DNA from: an uncultured Planctomycetales bacterium | GTDB taxonomy: Bacteria; Planctomycetota; Planctomycetia; Isosphaerales; Isosphaeraceae | Direction of reading: 5' to 3' | DNA length: 16,945 bases | NCBI GenBank assembly: GCA_937907525.1 | Contig: CALCIB010000391.1 | Span: 1-16,945 of the forward strand | In this document: positions 9,024 through 15,141 of the stretch, piece after piece | Position numbering within the stretch: position 1 is the stretch's first letter | Layout: every line of letters starts with the position of its first letter | Notes under the pieces: model-generated | The model's input: only the letters and a program-made list of their open reading frames with translations | What the model was told of the DNA's origin: nothing | Database searches by the model: none | Position numbers and translations under genes: made by a program

Positions 9024-9047
9024 ACGTTCGGGAATTCCCACGAACGT
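9024..9047. promoter_or_regulatory. Second GGAATTCC palindrome with flanking inverted arms
   Basis: A perfect 10-bp palindrome GGGAATTCCC (9030-9039) is flanked by ACGTTCG on the left (9024-9030) and CGAACGT on the right (9041-9047), giving an imperfect dyad of about 24 bp. It ends about 32 bp before the PEP-CTERM start codon, so it could be an operator or a hairpin in the leader mRNA. Confidence 0.4.
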
Positions 9048-9079
9048 TGACGCGAAACCACGTCAAGGAGTGCAAGACC

Positions 9080-9703
9080 ATGAAGCTCGGCAAGATCCTA
9101 TTTTCTTCGGTCCTGGTCGTCCTCCTCGCCCTCGGCGTCGCGGCGAGGGCCGACTCCTCTCTCGGGTTCGCCGCGGGCGGCGGCGTCACGGCCGACGGGA
9201 GCCTCACCGGCGACATCAGCACGGCCACGCTCTTCACCTTCGCCAGCCTGACCGACGACGACCCGCCGACCGGGGTCCCGGACACGCAGACTTCGGTCAT
9301 CCCCGCGACGGGGATCTTCGCGAGCATCGTTCCCGGAACGTTCATCGAGAGCACCTCCCTCGACCTCGGGGCCGCGGGCGGGACCTCGAATCCCTTCCTC
9401 ACCTTGAGCCTCAACGGCTATCACTTCGTCGCGACGTCGCTGACGCATGACACGTTCGGCCCCAACGGGAGGCTGATCGATCTGGCGGGCGAGATCAACG
9501 GCCCGCCGGGCTTCACGACGGTGTCGTCCACGTTCTCGCTCGCCTTCACCCAGGCGGGCGGCCCCGGCAACACCATCGGTTACGGTGGTACGCTGGCGAC
9601 CCCGCTCAACGCCATTCCCGAGCCGGCCTCGCTCGGCATGCTGGCCCTCGGCGGCCTGGCCCTCGTCGGCGTCGCGAGCCGTCGCCGCGCCTCGCGAGTC
9701 TGA
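9080..9703 (+). CDS. PEP-CTERM sorting-domain protein
   Basis: This 207-residue exported protein has a signal peptide (MKLGK, a hydrophobic core, and a cleavage region near A-R-A at about 22-24). The middle is rich in Thr, Ser, Gly and Phe, as in many beta-rich secreted proteins, with no recognised catalytic motif. The C-terminus is a textbook PEP-CTERM signal: Pro-Glu-Pro at 180-182, a hydrophobic helix with small residues, then the basic tail SRRRASR. Such proteins are processed by an exosortase and retained at or exported across the envelope, often with exopolysaccharide. The ATG at 9080 is chosen because AAGGAG at 9065-9070 lies 9 nt upstream and the signal peptide begins there; an earlier in-frame ATG at 8996 would only add a non-signal-like leader. 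It is a monocistronic unit by position. Confidence 0.9.
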   Translation: MKLGKILFSSVLVVLLALGVAARADSSLGFAAGGGVTADGSLTGDISTATLFTFASLTDDDPPTGVPDTQTSVIPATGIFASIVPGTFIESTSLDLGAAGGTSNPFLTLSLNGYHFVATSLTHDTFGPNGRLIDLAGEINGPPGFTTVSSTFSLAFTQAGGPGNTIGYGGTLATPLNAIPEPASLGMLALGGLALVGVASRRRASRV

Positions 9704-9768
9704 CGGCTCGCGCTCATCCGGGGCCGATGCCGAACCGCGCCCCTTGATGCTCGTAACGCACTCCTCGG

Positions 9769-9792
9769 CGCTTCGGGTTCATCCCCGAAGCG
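9769..9792. terminator. Stem-loop between convergent PEP-CTERM and mutM genes
   Basis: A perfect 9-bp stem (CGCTTCGGG at 9769-9777 pairing with 9784-9792) has a 6-nt loop. It lies 66 nt past the PEP-CTERM stop and 32 nt past the mutM stop on the other strand. A short T-run (TTTT) follows about 10 nt later on the plus strand, so it is an imperfect intrinsic terminator, plausibly shared by both genes. Confidence 0.55.
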
Positions 9793-9823
9793 TCCGATCG
9801 CTTTTGCCGCCCACCCCATCCCA

Positions 9824-10684
9824 TCACCTCCGATCCCGCCCGCGGGCCCTGTTCTCGGGCTGGCATTTCGGGCAGAGATAGGTCGGTCGGCCGATCAAGC
9901 CGGCGATCTTCGTCTTCACGATCGGCCCGCCACAGTTCTTGCAGGGCAGGCCGGCGCGGCCGTACATGGCGTTGACGGCCAGGAAGCCCCCCTCCAGACC
10001 CAACACGGTGCGATAGCCGGCGTCGAAGCTGGCGCCCTCGGCCTCGATCGCCCGTCGCAGGACCGGCCGGATCGCCGCGTGCAGGCGGCCGACCTCCGCG
10101 GGGGTCAACTCGGCCGAGATCCGCAAGGGATGCAGGCGGGACTCGAAGAGGATCTCGTCGGCGTAGATGTTGCCGATCCCCGCCAGCACCTTTTGATCCA
10201 GCAACGTCGGCTTGACCGCCCGCCGGGTCCGCGCCAGCCGCGCGGCCAGATCGTCGCGGCCGATCTCCAGGGCGTCGGGGCCCTGCGCGCGGGCGAAGGC
10301 GGCCTCGGCCTGCTCGGGACCGGGGAACCAGAGGAACCGGCCCAGCCTGCGGGCGTCGCAATACCAAACCGAGGCGTCCGGGTTCGCCAGCCGGAACGTC
10401 AGGCGGACGTGTTCGGGTCGGTCGGGCTCGACGAGCCGAAACCCTCCAGTCATCCGGGGCTGAATGACGATGATCCCCGCGTCGGCGGCCAACTCGACGA
10501 CCACCCACTTGCCTCGCCTTCCCACCCGCGCGACCACCGCGCCGGCGCGACCCGTGACGAACTCGTCGAGGGCGACCCCCTGGAGCATCGTCGGGTCGTG
10601 AAGCTCCAGCGCCGCGATCCGCCGGCCCTCCAGGGCCGGGCGCAGGCCGCGAACCATCGTCTCGACCTCGGGAAGCTCGGGCAT
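9824..10684 (-). CDS. mutM: Formamidopyrimidine-DNA glycosylase (MutM/Fpg)
   Basis: A bifunctional base-excision repair enzyme: it removes 8-oxoguanine and formamidopyrimidines and cleaves the AP site by beta,delta-elimination. The 286-residue protein begins M-P-E-L-P-E-V-E-T, providing the catalytic Pro2 and Glu3. The beta-hairpin Lys59 (GKW), the helix-two-turn-helix at about 160-180 (AGIGNIYADEILF) and the C-terminal zinc finger (Cys248, Cys251, Cys271, Cys274) are all present. The DNA-intercalating Met78 and Arg112 are present, while the usual third residue, Phe, is Leu114. The length is normal for the family. The start codon is fixed because Pro2 must be the mature N-terminus; a GAGG lies just upstream on the minus strand. 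It is transcribed away from the BMC operon and is functionally unrelated to it. Confidence 0.97.
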   Translation of the reverse strand: MPELPEVETMVRGLRPALEGRRIAALELHDPTMLQGVALDEFVTGRAGAVVARVGRRGKWVVVELAADAGIIVIQPRMTGGFRLVEPDRPEHVRLTFRLANPDASVWYCDARRLGRFLWFPGPEQAEAAFARAQGPDALEIGRDDLAARLARTRRAVKPTLLDQKVLAGIGNIYADEILFESRLHPLRISAELTPAEVGRLHAAIRPVLRRAIEAEGASFDAGYRTVLGLEGGFLAVNAMYGRAGLPCKNCGGPIVKTKIAGLIGRPTYLCPKCQPENRARGRDRR

Positions 10685-10836
10685 CGTCGCCTCGCACGCT
10701 TAATTAGAAGAGGACCGCTTGCAAACGCGAAAAGGCGATCCATTGTACGGGACGACCGCTCCGCGCGAAAGCGGGCCGGAGTCCGCAAGAAACCCGTCGT
10801 CGCGAGAGCAAAATCCGTCAGAGACGATGAAGGTTC

Positions 10837-10870
10837 TTGACAGACGGCCGTCCGTATTGAAAACTATCAT
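10837..10870 (+). promoter_or_regulatory. Candidate promoter of the microcompartment operon
   Basis: A perfect -35 box TTGACA lies at 10837-10842 in the mutM-DeoR intergenic region. The best -10-like hexamer, TATCAT (10865-10870), is 22 nt away, longer than the usual 17; a poorer match AACTAT sits at 19 nt. The region is locally AT-rich compared with the rest of the window. If TATCAT is used, transcription would start just past 10874, which would favour the DeoR start at 10910. Confidence 0.35.
10843..10852. promoter_or_regulatory. Palindromic operator candidate GACGGCCGTC
   Basis: A perfect 10-bp palindrome directly abuts the TTGACA box and lies upstream of the DeoR-type regulator gene. Binding there would block RNA polymerase, fitting autoregulation by the DeoR protein. 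In high-GC DNA such palindromes also arise by chance, so the call is tentative. Confidence 0.3.
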
Positions 10871-10909
10871 CCGATGACCGTGCAAGGATTCCATCAGAAC
10901 GGGTCGGCC

Positions 10910-11746
10910 ATGCTCCCAGAGACCCGACGTCGACGGCTTCGCGAGTTGATCGCGAGGCAGGGCTACGCGACGCTCGACGAGCTGGTCAAGACGCTGAACG
11001 TCTCCGAGAGCACGGCGCGGCGGGACCTGGAGGCGCTGGAACTCACCGGCGCGATCCGGCGGACCCACGGCGGCGCGGTCGCCTCCGACGGGTCCGACCA
11101 CAAGCACGGCCTGCCGGCGTTCGACGACCGCACCCACACGGCGATGGCCGAGAAGCGGGCGATCGGCGAGGCGACGGCGGCCCTGATCGAAAACGGCGAC
11201 TCGATCCTGCTGGACGGCGGCACGACCACGTTGGAGGTCGCCCGGGCGCTCCTGGCGCGAGACATCCACACCCAGATCGTGACCAACAGCCTGCCGATCG
11301 CCCAACTGGTGGCGTCGAACCCGCGGACGGACCTGATCCTCATCGGCGGCTCGGTCTATCCCAGGACGGGCGTGGCGCTGGGCCCGTTGTCGATCGCGAT
11401 GATGCGGGAGATTCGGGTTCGGGTGGCGATCCTGGGGGCGGGCGGAATCATGGCCGACGGCGTGTACAACTCCAATCTGCTTCTGGTGGAGACCGAGCGC
11501 CGGATGATGGCCTGCGGCCAGGAGGTCGTCATCACCGCGGATCGGACCAAGTTCGGTCGCGCGGCTTTGGCGAGGCTTTGCGGCTGGGACGAGGTGACCC
11601 GACTGGTCTGCGACGTCGGGGCGCCGGAGGACCAGCGGGCGACGGTGGCGGCGGCCGGCGTGATCGTCCACGCCGTCGAGACCGCCGGCAACGACGGCGC
11701 GACGGAACCCAAGGGCGATTCGACCGACGAGAGGACCGAGGCATGA
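10910..11746 (+). CDS. DeoR-family sugar-responsive transcriptional regulator
   Basis: The N-terminus is a DeoR winged helix (residues 5-57): it contains the recognition helix V-S-E-S-T-A-R-R-D-L and the wing signature R-R-T-H-G-G-A. The C-terminal sensor domain has the phosphosugar-binding motif Leu-Asp102-Gly-Gly-Thr-Thr-Thr and a following V-T-N-S-L segment, so the effector is probably a sugar phosphate. It is first in the microcompartment operon and its stop overlaps the pduL start (ATGA), so it very likely represses the locus until its sugar is present. At 278 residues its length is normal, with a short polar C-terminal tail. The ATG at 10910 directly precedes the family's usual L-P-E-x-R-R start; an in-frame ATG at 10874 would add 12 residues. 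Neither has a well-placed ribosome-binding site. Confidence 0.9.
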   Translation: MLPETRRRRLRELIARQGYATLDELVKTLNVSESTARRDLEALELTGAIRRTHGGAVASDGSDHKHGLPAFDDRTHTAMAEKRAIGEATAALIENGDSILLDGGTTTLEVARALLARDIHTQIVTNSLPIAQLVASNPRTDLILIGGSVYPRTGVALGPLSIAMMREIRVRVAILGAGGIMADGVYNSNLLLVETERRMMACGQEVVITADRTKFGRAALARLCGWDEVTRLVCDVGAPEDQRATVAAAGVIVHAVETAGNDGATEPKGDSTDERTEA

Positions 11747-12435
11747 GCGCGACGGCGACGGCGACCCGCGACCAGATCGAAAGCCTGGTGCGGTCGATCA
11801 TCCTCAAGAGCATGGGCGCCCCGGCGCCGTCCCCGACGAACGGGAACGGCGCGGCGGGCGCGCCCAGGGTGGTCGTCAACATCTCGGCCCGGCATTGCCA
11901 CCTGACGCAGGACGACGTCGACGTCCTCTTCGGCGAGGGCCACCAACTGACGCCGATGAAGCGGCTGTACCAGGACACCGACTTCGCCTCCGAGGAGACG
12001 GTGGCGGTGGTCGGCCCTCGGCAGCGGATGATCCCCGGCGTGCGGATCCTGGGCCCCTGCCGCAAGTTCAGTCAGGTGGAGCTGGCGTTCACCGACGCGA
12101 TCAGCCTGGGGATCGACGTGCCGGTGCGGCTCTCCGGCGACGTCGAGGACACCCCCGGTTGCCTCTTGATCGGCCCCAAGGGCTCGCTGGTGTTGCCCAA
12201 GGGGGTGATCCGGGCGGAGCGTCACGTCCACATGGGCCCGCGCGACGCCGAATACTATGGCGTGAAACACCTGGATCGCATGAACATGAAGGTCGAAAGC
12301 CCCTGCCCCAGCACGCTGGAGGGGCTTTTGGTGCGGACCCATCCGGACTGGAAGCTGGAGGTCCACATCGACACCGACGAGGCCAACGCCTGCGACCTGG
12401 CGCACGCCTCCCGCGTGATCTTGACGAAGGCCTGA
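11743..12435 (+). CDS. pduL: PduL-type phosphate acyltransferase (phosphotransacylase) of the microcompartment
   Basis: This 230-residue enzyme exchanges CoA for phosphate on an acyl-CoA, recycling CoA inside the shell. Residues 9-25 (R-D-Q-I-E-S-L-V-R-S-I-I-L-K-S-M-G) form an amphipathic helix, followed by a Pro/Asn/Gly linker: a typical encapsulation peptide. The two PduL halves carry the expected dimetal ligands, His51 and His53 (R-H-C-H-L), Glu113, His161 and His163 (R-H-V-H-M), and His208, plus the phosphate-binding Arg107 (C-R-K-F-S-Q). These match the PduL family pattern by spacing. The ATG overlaps the DeoR stop by 4 nt, with GAGG at 11731-11734, so translation is coupled. It is not homologous to the Pta phosphotransacetylase. 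Confidence 0.95.
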   Translation: MSATATATRDQIESLVRSIILKSMGAPAPSPTNGNGAAGAPRVVVNISARHCHLTQDDVDVLFGEGHQLTPMKRLYQDTDFASEETVAVVGPRQRMIPGVRILGPCRKFSQVELAFTDAISLGIDVPVRLSGDVEDTPGCLLIGPKGSLVLPKGVIRAERHVHMGPRDAEYYGVKHLDRMNMKVESPCPSTLEGLLVRTHPDWKLEVHIDTDEANACDLAHASRVILTKA

Positions 12436-12506
12436 ATCCGACGGGCCGGCGTCGCGGACGCATCGGCCGTCTCCATTCCTGACCCCACCGCGAAAGGAGG
12501 GCCCCC

Positions 12507-12827
12507 GTGGCCTCCGCATCCCTCGAAGCGCTCGGAATGATCGAAACCAAGGGGTTCGTGGCGCTCGTCGAAGCGAGCGACGCGATGCTCAAGGCGGCGA
12601 ACGTGGAGTTGGTCGGCTGGGACAAGGTCGGCAGCGGCCTGGTCACGGCGTTCGTCGCCGGCGACGTGGCGGCGGTGAAGGCGGCGGTCGACGCCGGGGC
12701 CGCGGCGGCCAGCCGGATCGGCGAGGTCGTCAGCGTCCAGGTGATCCCCCGGCCCCACGAGGACCTCGGCGGCGTCCTGTCGTTCGTCAAGGCCGCCCCG
12801 GCGCCCGCGACGCCCAAGGCGTCCTGA
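12507..12827 (+). CDS. BMC-H shell protein 1 (hexamer, canonical pore)
   Basis: This 106-residue protein is a single BMC (Pfam00936-type) domain that forms the hexameric facets of the shell. The conserved A-L-G-M-I-E-T-K-G start, edge lysine Lys29 (D-A-M-L-K-A-A) and H-V/Q-V-I-P-R-P-H motif are all present. The pore loop is Lys40-Val-Gly-Ser-Gly44, the common pore motif, so this is probably the bulk facet tile. A GTG start at 12507 follows an excellent AAAGGAGG at 12493-12500 with 6-nt spacing, the strongest ribosome-binding site in the operon, consistent with high expression. It shares an exact 27-nt stretch (12578-12604) with the next BMC-H gene (12962-12988), pointing to tandem duplication. 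Confidence 0.96.
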   Translation: MASASLEALGMIETKGFVALVEASDAMLKAANVELVGWDKVGSGLVTAFVAGDVAAVKAAVDAGAAAASRIGEVVSVQVIPRPHEDLGGVLSFVKAAPAPATPKAS

Positions 12828-12848
12828 ACCGGAGAGGGGGCGACCGAG

Positions 12849-13172
12849 ATGGCGACGGCACAAAAGCCCGCGACTCGCGGGAGCAATGGGAGCCTGAGGA
12901 TGAACGGCGAGGCGCTGGGACTGATCGAGACCAAGGGGCTGGTGGGGACCATCGAGGCCACCGACGCGATGCTCAAGGCGGCGAACGTCGTGCTGGCCGG
13001 CAAGATCCAGGTCGGCGGCTCGTTCGTCACGACCCTGGTCCGCGGCGACGTCGGCAGCGTCCGCGCCGCCGTCGAGGCCGGCGCCGAGGCCGCCAGCCGC
13101 GTCGGCGAGCTGGTCAGCGCCCACGTCATCCCCCGTCCGGACGCCGCGGTGATCCGCGCGTTCCTGGGCTGA
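12849..13172 (+). CDS. BMC-H shell protein 2 (N-terminal extension, altered pore)
   Basis: This 107-residue protein has a single BMC-H domain preceded by a 17-residue polar, basic extension (M-A-T-A-Q-K-P-A-T-R-G-S-N-G-S-L-R) before the usual M-N-G-E-A-L-G start. Edge lysine Lys43 and the V-I-P-R-P motif are kept. The pore loop reads Gln54-Val-Gly-Gly-Ser58 in place of the canonical K-(I/V)-G-S-G. A purine-rich GAGAGGGGG stretch at 12832-12840 precedes the ATG. The internal M18 is a possible alternative start giving a protein with no extension. The gap to the previous gene is 21 nt. Confidence 0.94.
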   Translation: MATAQKPATRGSNGSLRMNGEALGLIETKGLVGTIEATDAMLKAANVVLAGKIQVGGSFVTTLVRGDVGSVRAAVEAGAEAASRVGELVSAHVIPRPDAAVIRAFLG

Positions 13173-13218
13173 GACCGGCTCCTCCCGATCGATCCACCCC
13201 AACCACGGAGCCGAATCC

Positions 13219-13503
13219 ATGAACGGCCAAGCGCTGGGCCTCGTCGAGACGATGGGCCTGGTCTGCATCATCAACGCGGTCGACGCCATGCTGAAGGCGG
13301 CGGCCGTGGAACTCGCCAGCCCGATCGTCAAGCTCGACGGCGGGGTCGTCGCGGTCATGATCCGCGGCGACGTCAGCAGCGTCCGCGCCGCGGTCGAGGC
13401 GGGCGCCGAGGCCGCCGGCCGCGCCGGCGAGCTTCGCGCCGCGCACGTCATCCCGAGGCCCGGCGCGGCGGTCGTCCGCGCCTATCTGGGGGCGTCGCGC
13501 TGA
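13219..13503 (+). CDS. BMC-H shell protein 3 (divergent pore loop)
   Basis: This 94-residue protein is a single BMC-H domain with little else. It retains edge lysine Lys26 (D-A-M-L-K-A-A) and V-I-P-R-P, but the conserved E-T-K-G reads E-T-M-G, a Cys follows at position 16, and the pore loop is one residue longer and acidic: Lys38-Leu-Asp40-Gly-Gly42. The pore chemistry is therefore predicted to differ from both neighbouring copies. The next gene, the AckA-like kinase, starts 1 nt after this stop, so the two are translationally coupled. It may form separate facets or mixed hexamers; this cannot be told from sequence. Confidence 0.93.
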   Translation: MNGQALGLVETMGLVCIINAVDAMLKAAAVELASPIVKLDGGVVAVMIRGDVSSVRAAVEAGAEAAGRAGELRAAHVIPRPGAAVVRAYLGASR

Positions 13504-13504
13504 C

Positions 13505-14710
13505 ATGAAAGTCCTCGTCGCCAACCTGGGCAGCACCAGCTTCAAGTACCGCCTCTTCAACCTGGACGACCCGGCCGAGCCGGTCCTGGCCCGAGGGGCG
13601 ATCGACCGGATCGGCTCGCCGCTTTCCCGGGTCTCCTGCAAGACCGACCGGGGGGAGGTCGAGGCCACCCGACAGGTCGCCGACCACGGCGACGCGGTGC
13701 AGATCTGCCTGGACCAACTCGTCGACCCGGAGATCGGGGTCCTGAAAGACCCGTCGGAGGTCTCGGCGATCGGCTTCAAGGCGGTCCACGCCCGCAACCT
13801 GACCGGGGTCCAGTTGGTCGACGAGTCGGTCCTTCAGGCGATGGAGGCGTTCAACGACGTCGCCCCCGCCCACAACCCCCCCTACGTCAAGGTCATGCGG
13901 GAATTGCGAAAGCGGTTCCCCAAGCTGCCGCTGGTCGCCGCCTACGAGACCGGCTTCCACCGGACCATCCCGGAAGCCCACCAACGGTACGCGATCCCGG
14001 AGGAATGGTCGACCACGCTGGGGATTCGCCGCTGGGGATTCCACGGCGCGAGCCACCGCTACATCTCCTGGCGGATCGCCGAGCTTCTGGGCCGCAAGGA
14101 TCTCAAGGTCGTCTCCTGCCACCTGGGGGGAAGCTCGTCCTTGACGGCGATCCGCGACGGCGCGTCGATCGCCACCAGCATGGGGATGAGCCCGCAAAGC
14201 GGCCTGCCCCAGAACAACCGCGCCGGCGACTTCGACCTTTTCGCCCTCCCCTACCTGCTCCGCGAGACGGGCAAGAGCCTCGACGACGTGCTGTTCGAGC
14301 TGGCCGAGCGATCCGGCCTGCTGGGGATCTGCGGCAAGAACGACGTCCGCGACGTGGAGGCCGCCGCCGCGGCCGGCGACGTCTCGGCCCAGCTCGCGGT
14401 GGACGTGTTCGTCGCCTCGATCCGCCACTACCTGGGGGCGTACCTCCTGGAGTTGAACGGGGCCGACGCGATCGTCTTCACCGGCGGCATCGGCGAGAAC
14501 TCGTCGTTGATCCGATCCAAGACCCTGGCCGACCTCGACTGGTTCGGGATCGACCTGGACCCCGACCTGAACGCCGGAGGCCCCCACGAGCGGCGGATCT
14601 CCACGGAGAAGTCCCGCGTCCAGGTCTGGATCGTGCCGACCAACGAGGAACTGGTGGTCGCCCGCCAGTCGCAAGCGCTGTTGAAGTCCGGCCGCTCCGG
14701 CATCGCCTGA
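13505..14710 (+). CDS. AckA-family acyl (acetate/propionate/lactate) kinase
   Basis: This 401-residue ASKHA-fold kinase transfers phosphate from an acyl-phosphate to ADP, giving a carboxylate and ATP. The N-terminal N-L-G-S-T-S-F-K (Asn7, Ser10, Ser12), His123, His180 (R-R-W-G-F-H-G), His206-Leu-Gly, Arg239, the F-T-G-G-I-G-E-N-S motif (325-333) and P-T-N-E-E (378-382) are conserved. Against the Methanosarcina enzyme, three key positions differ: the carboxylate-binding Arg91 is Lys92, the pocket residue Leu122 is Ala122, and Asp148 is Glu148. Together these suggest an enlarged or re-tuned acyl pocket, perhaps for lactyl-phosphate, which would be the product of PduL in this pathway. There is no N-terminal encapsulation peptide: the fold starts at residue 1. 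The start is 1 nt after BMC-H 3. The symbol ackA is withheld because the substrate is uncertain. Confidence 0.93.
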   Translation: MKVLVANLGSTSFKYRLFNLDDPAEPVLARGAIDRIGSPLSRVSCKTDRGEVEATRQVADHGDAVQICLDQLVDPEIGVLKDPSEVSAIGFKAVHARNLTGVQLVDESVLQAMEAFNDVAPAHNPPYVKVMRELRKRFPKLPLVAAYETGFHRTIPEAHQRYAIPEEWSTTLGIRRWGFHGASHRYISWRIAELLGRKDLKVVSCHLGGSSSLTAIRDGASIATSMGMSPQSGLPQNNRAGDFDLFALPYLLRETGKSLDDVLFELAERSGLLGICGKNDVRDVEAAAAAGDVSAQLAVDVFVASIRHYLGAYLLELNGADAIVFTGGIGENSSLIRSKTLADLDWFGIDLDPDLNAGGPHERRISTEKSRVQVWIVPTNEELVVARQSQALLKSGRSGIA

Positions 14711-14751
14711 GCGGGCCTCGTCCACTCCAAGACCCACGGGACTATCCGCCG

Positions 14752-15069
14752 ATGTTCCTGGCCCGCGTGACGGGAAGCCTGGTGGCGACCCAGAAGGTCG
14801 CCACGATGACCGGCCGCAAGCTCCTTCTGGTCGAGCCCTACCGGGTCGACCCCAAGGAGGGGGACCGCCTGGTCCCCACCGGGCGGACCTTCGTCGTCGT
14901 GGACGCCCTGGGGGCGGGCGTCGACGAGATGGTCCTCGTCTGCCAGGGCTCAAGCGCCCGCCTCACGCCCGAGACCGAGAAGCTCCCCATCGACGCCGTG
15001 GTCATCGGCCTGGTCGATACCGTCGACGTCCGGGGCCGCGTCCTCTTCTCGGCCCGAGACCCGGTCTGA
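14752..15069 (+). CDS. BMC-P shell protein 1 (pentameric vertex)
   Basis: This 105-residue EutN/CcmL-type protein caps the vertices of the icosahedral shell as pentamers. Conserved features are V-x-G-x-L-V-A-T-x-K, the G-R-K-L-L-L-V segment, the V-D-x-L-G-A-G-V-D-E-M-V-L-V core and Q-G-S-S-A-R. The middle is normal in length; a short C-terminal tail (about residues 82-105) follows the core. It is flanked by the kinase and aldehyde dehydrogenase genes, in line with the compact PVM-type locus. Its ATG is preceded by a weak ribosome-binding site, as expected for a low-copy vertex protein needed in far smaller amounts than BMC-H. Which of the several BMC-P roles it has cannot be decided here. Confidence 0.93.
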   Translation: MFLARVTGSLVATQKVATMTGRKLLLVEPYRVDPKEGDRLVPTGRTFVVVDALGAGVDEMVLVCQGSSARLTPETEKLPIDAVVIGLVDTVDVRGRVLFSARDPV

Positions 15070-15141
15070 CCCTCGGCCCTTCGAAACGATCGCCGTCGCC
15101 CGCATGGACCTCGACCCAGCCCAGGAACCCCGGTTTCCGTC

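Larger units (their letters stand above)
8596..9079. other. Intergenic region between divergent genes
   Basis: About 480 bp separate the leftward pentad-repeat gene from the rightward PEP-CTERM gene. An open frame at 8685-9050 on the plus strand has no domain, no signal peptide and an Arg-rich composition typical of non-coding frames, so it is not called. The right-hand part is less GC-rich than the surroundings and contains two palindromes described separately. A promoter for each divergent gene must lie here, but no convincing -35/-10 pair was found. Confidence 0.5.

Noticed and set aside
8685..9050. Plus-strand 121-codon open frame before the PEP-CTERM gene
   Set aside because: No ribosome-binding site, no recognisable motif and a composition like non-coding frames; the region also holds the palindromes.
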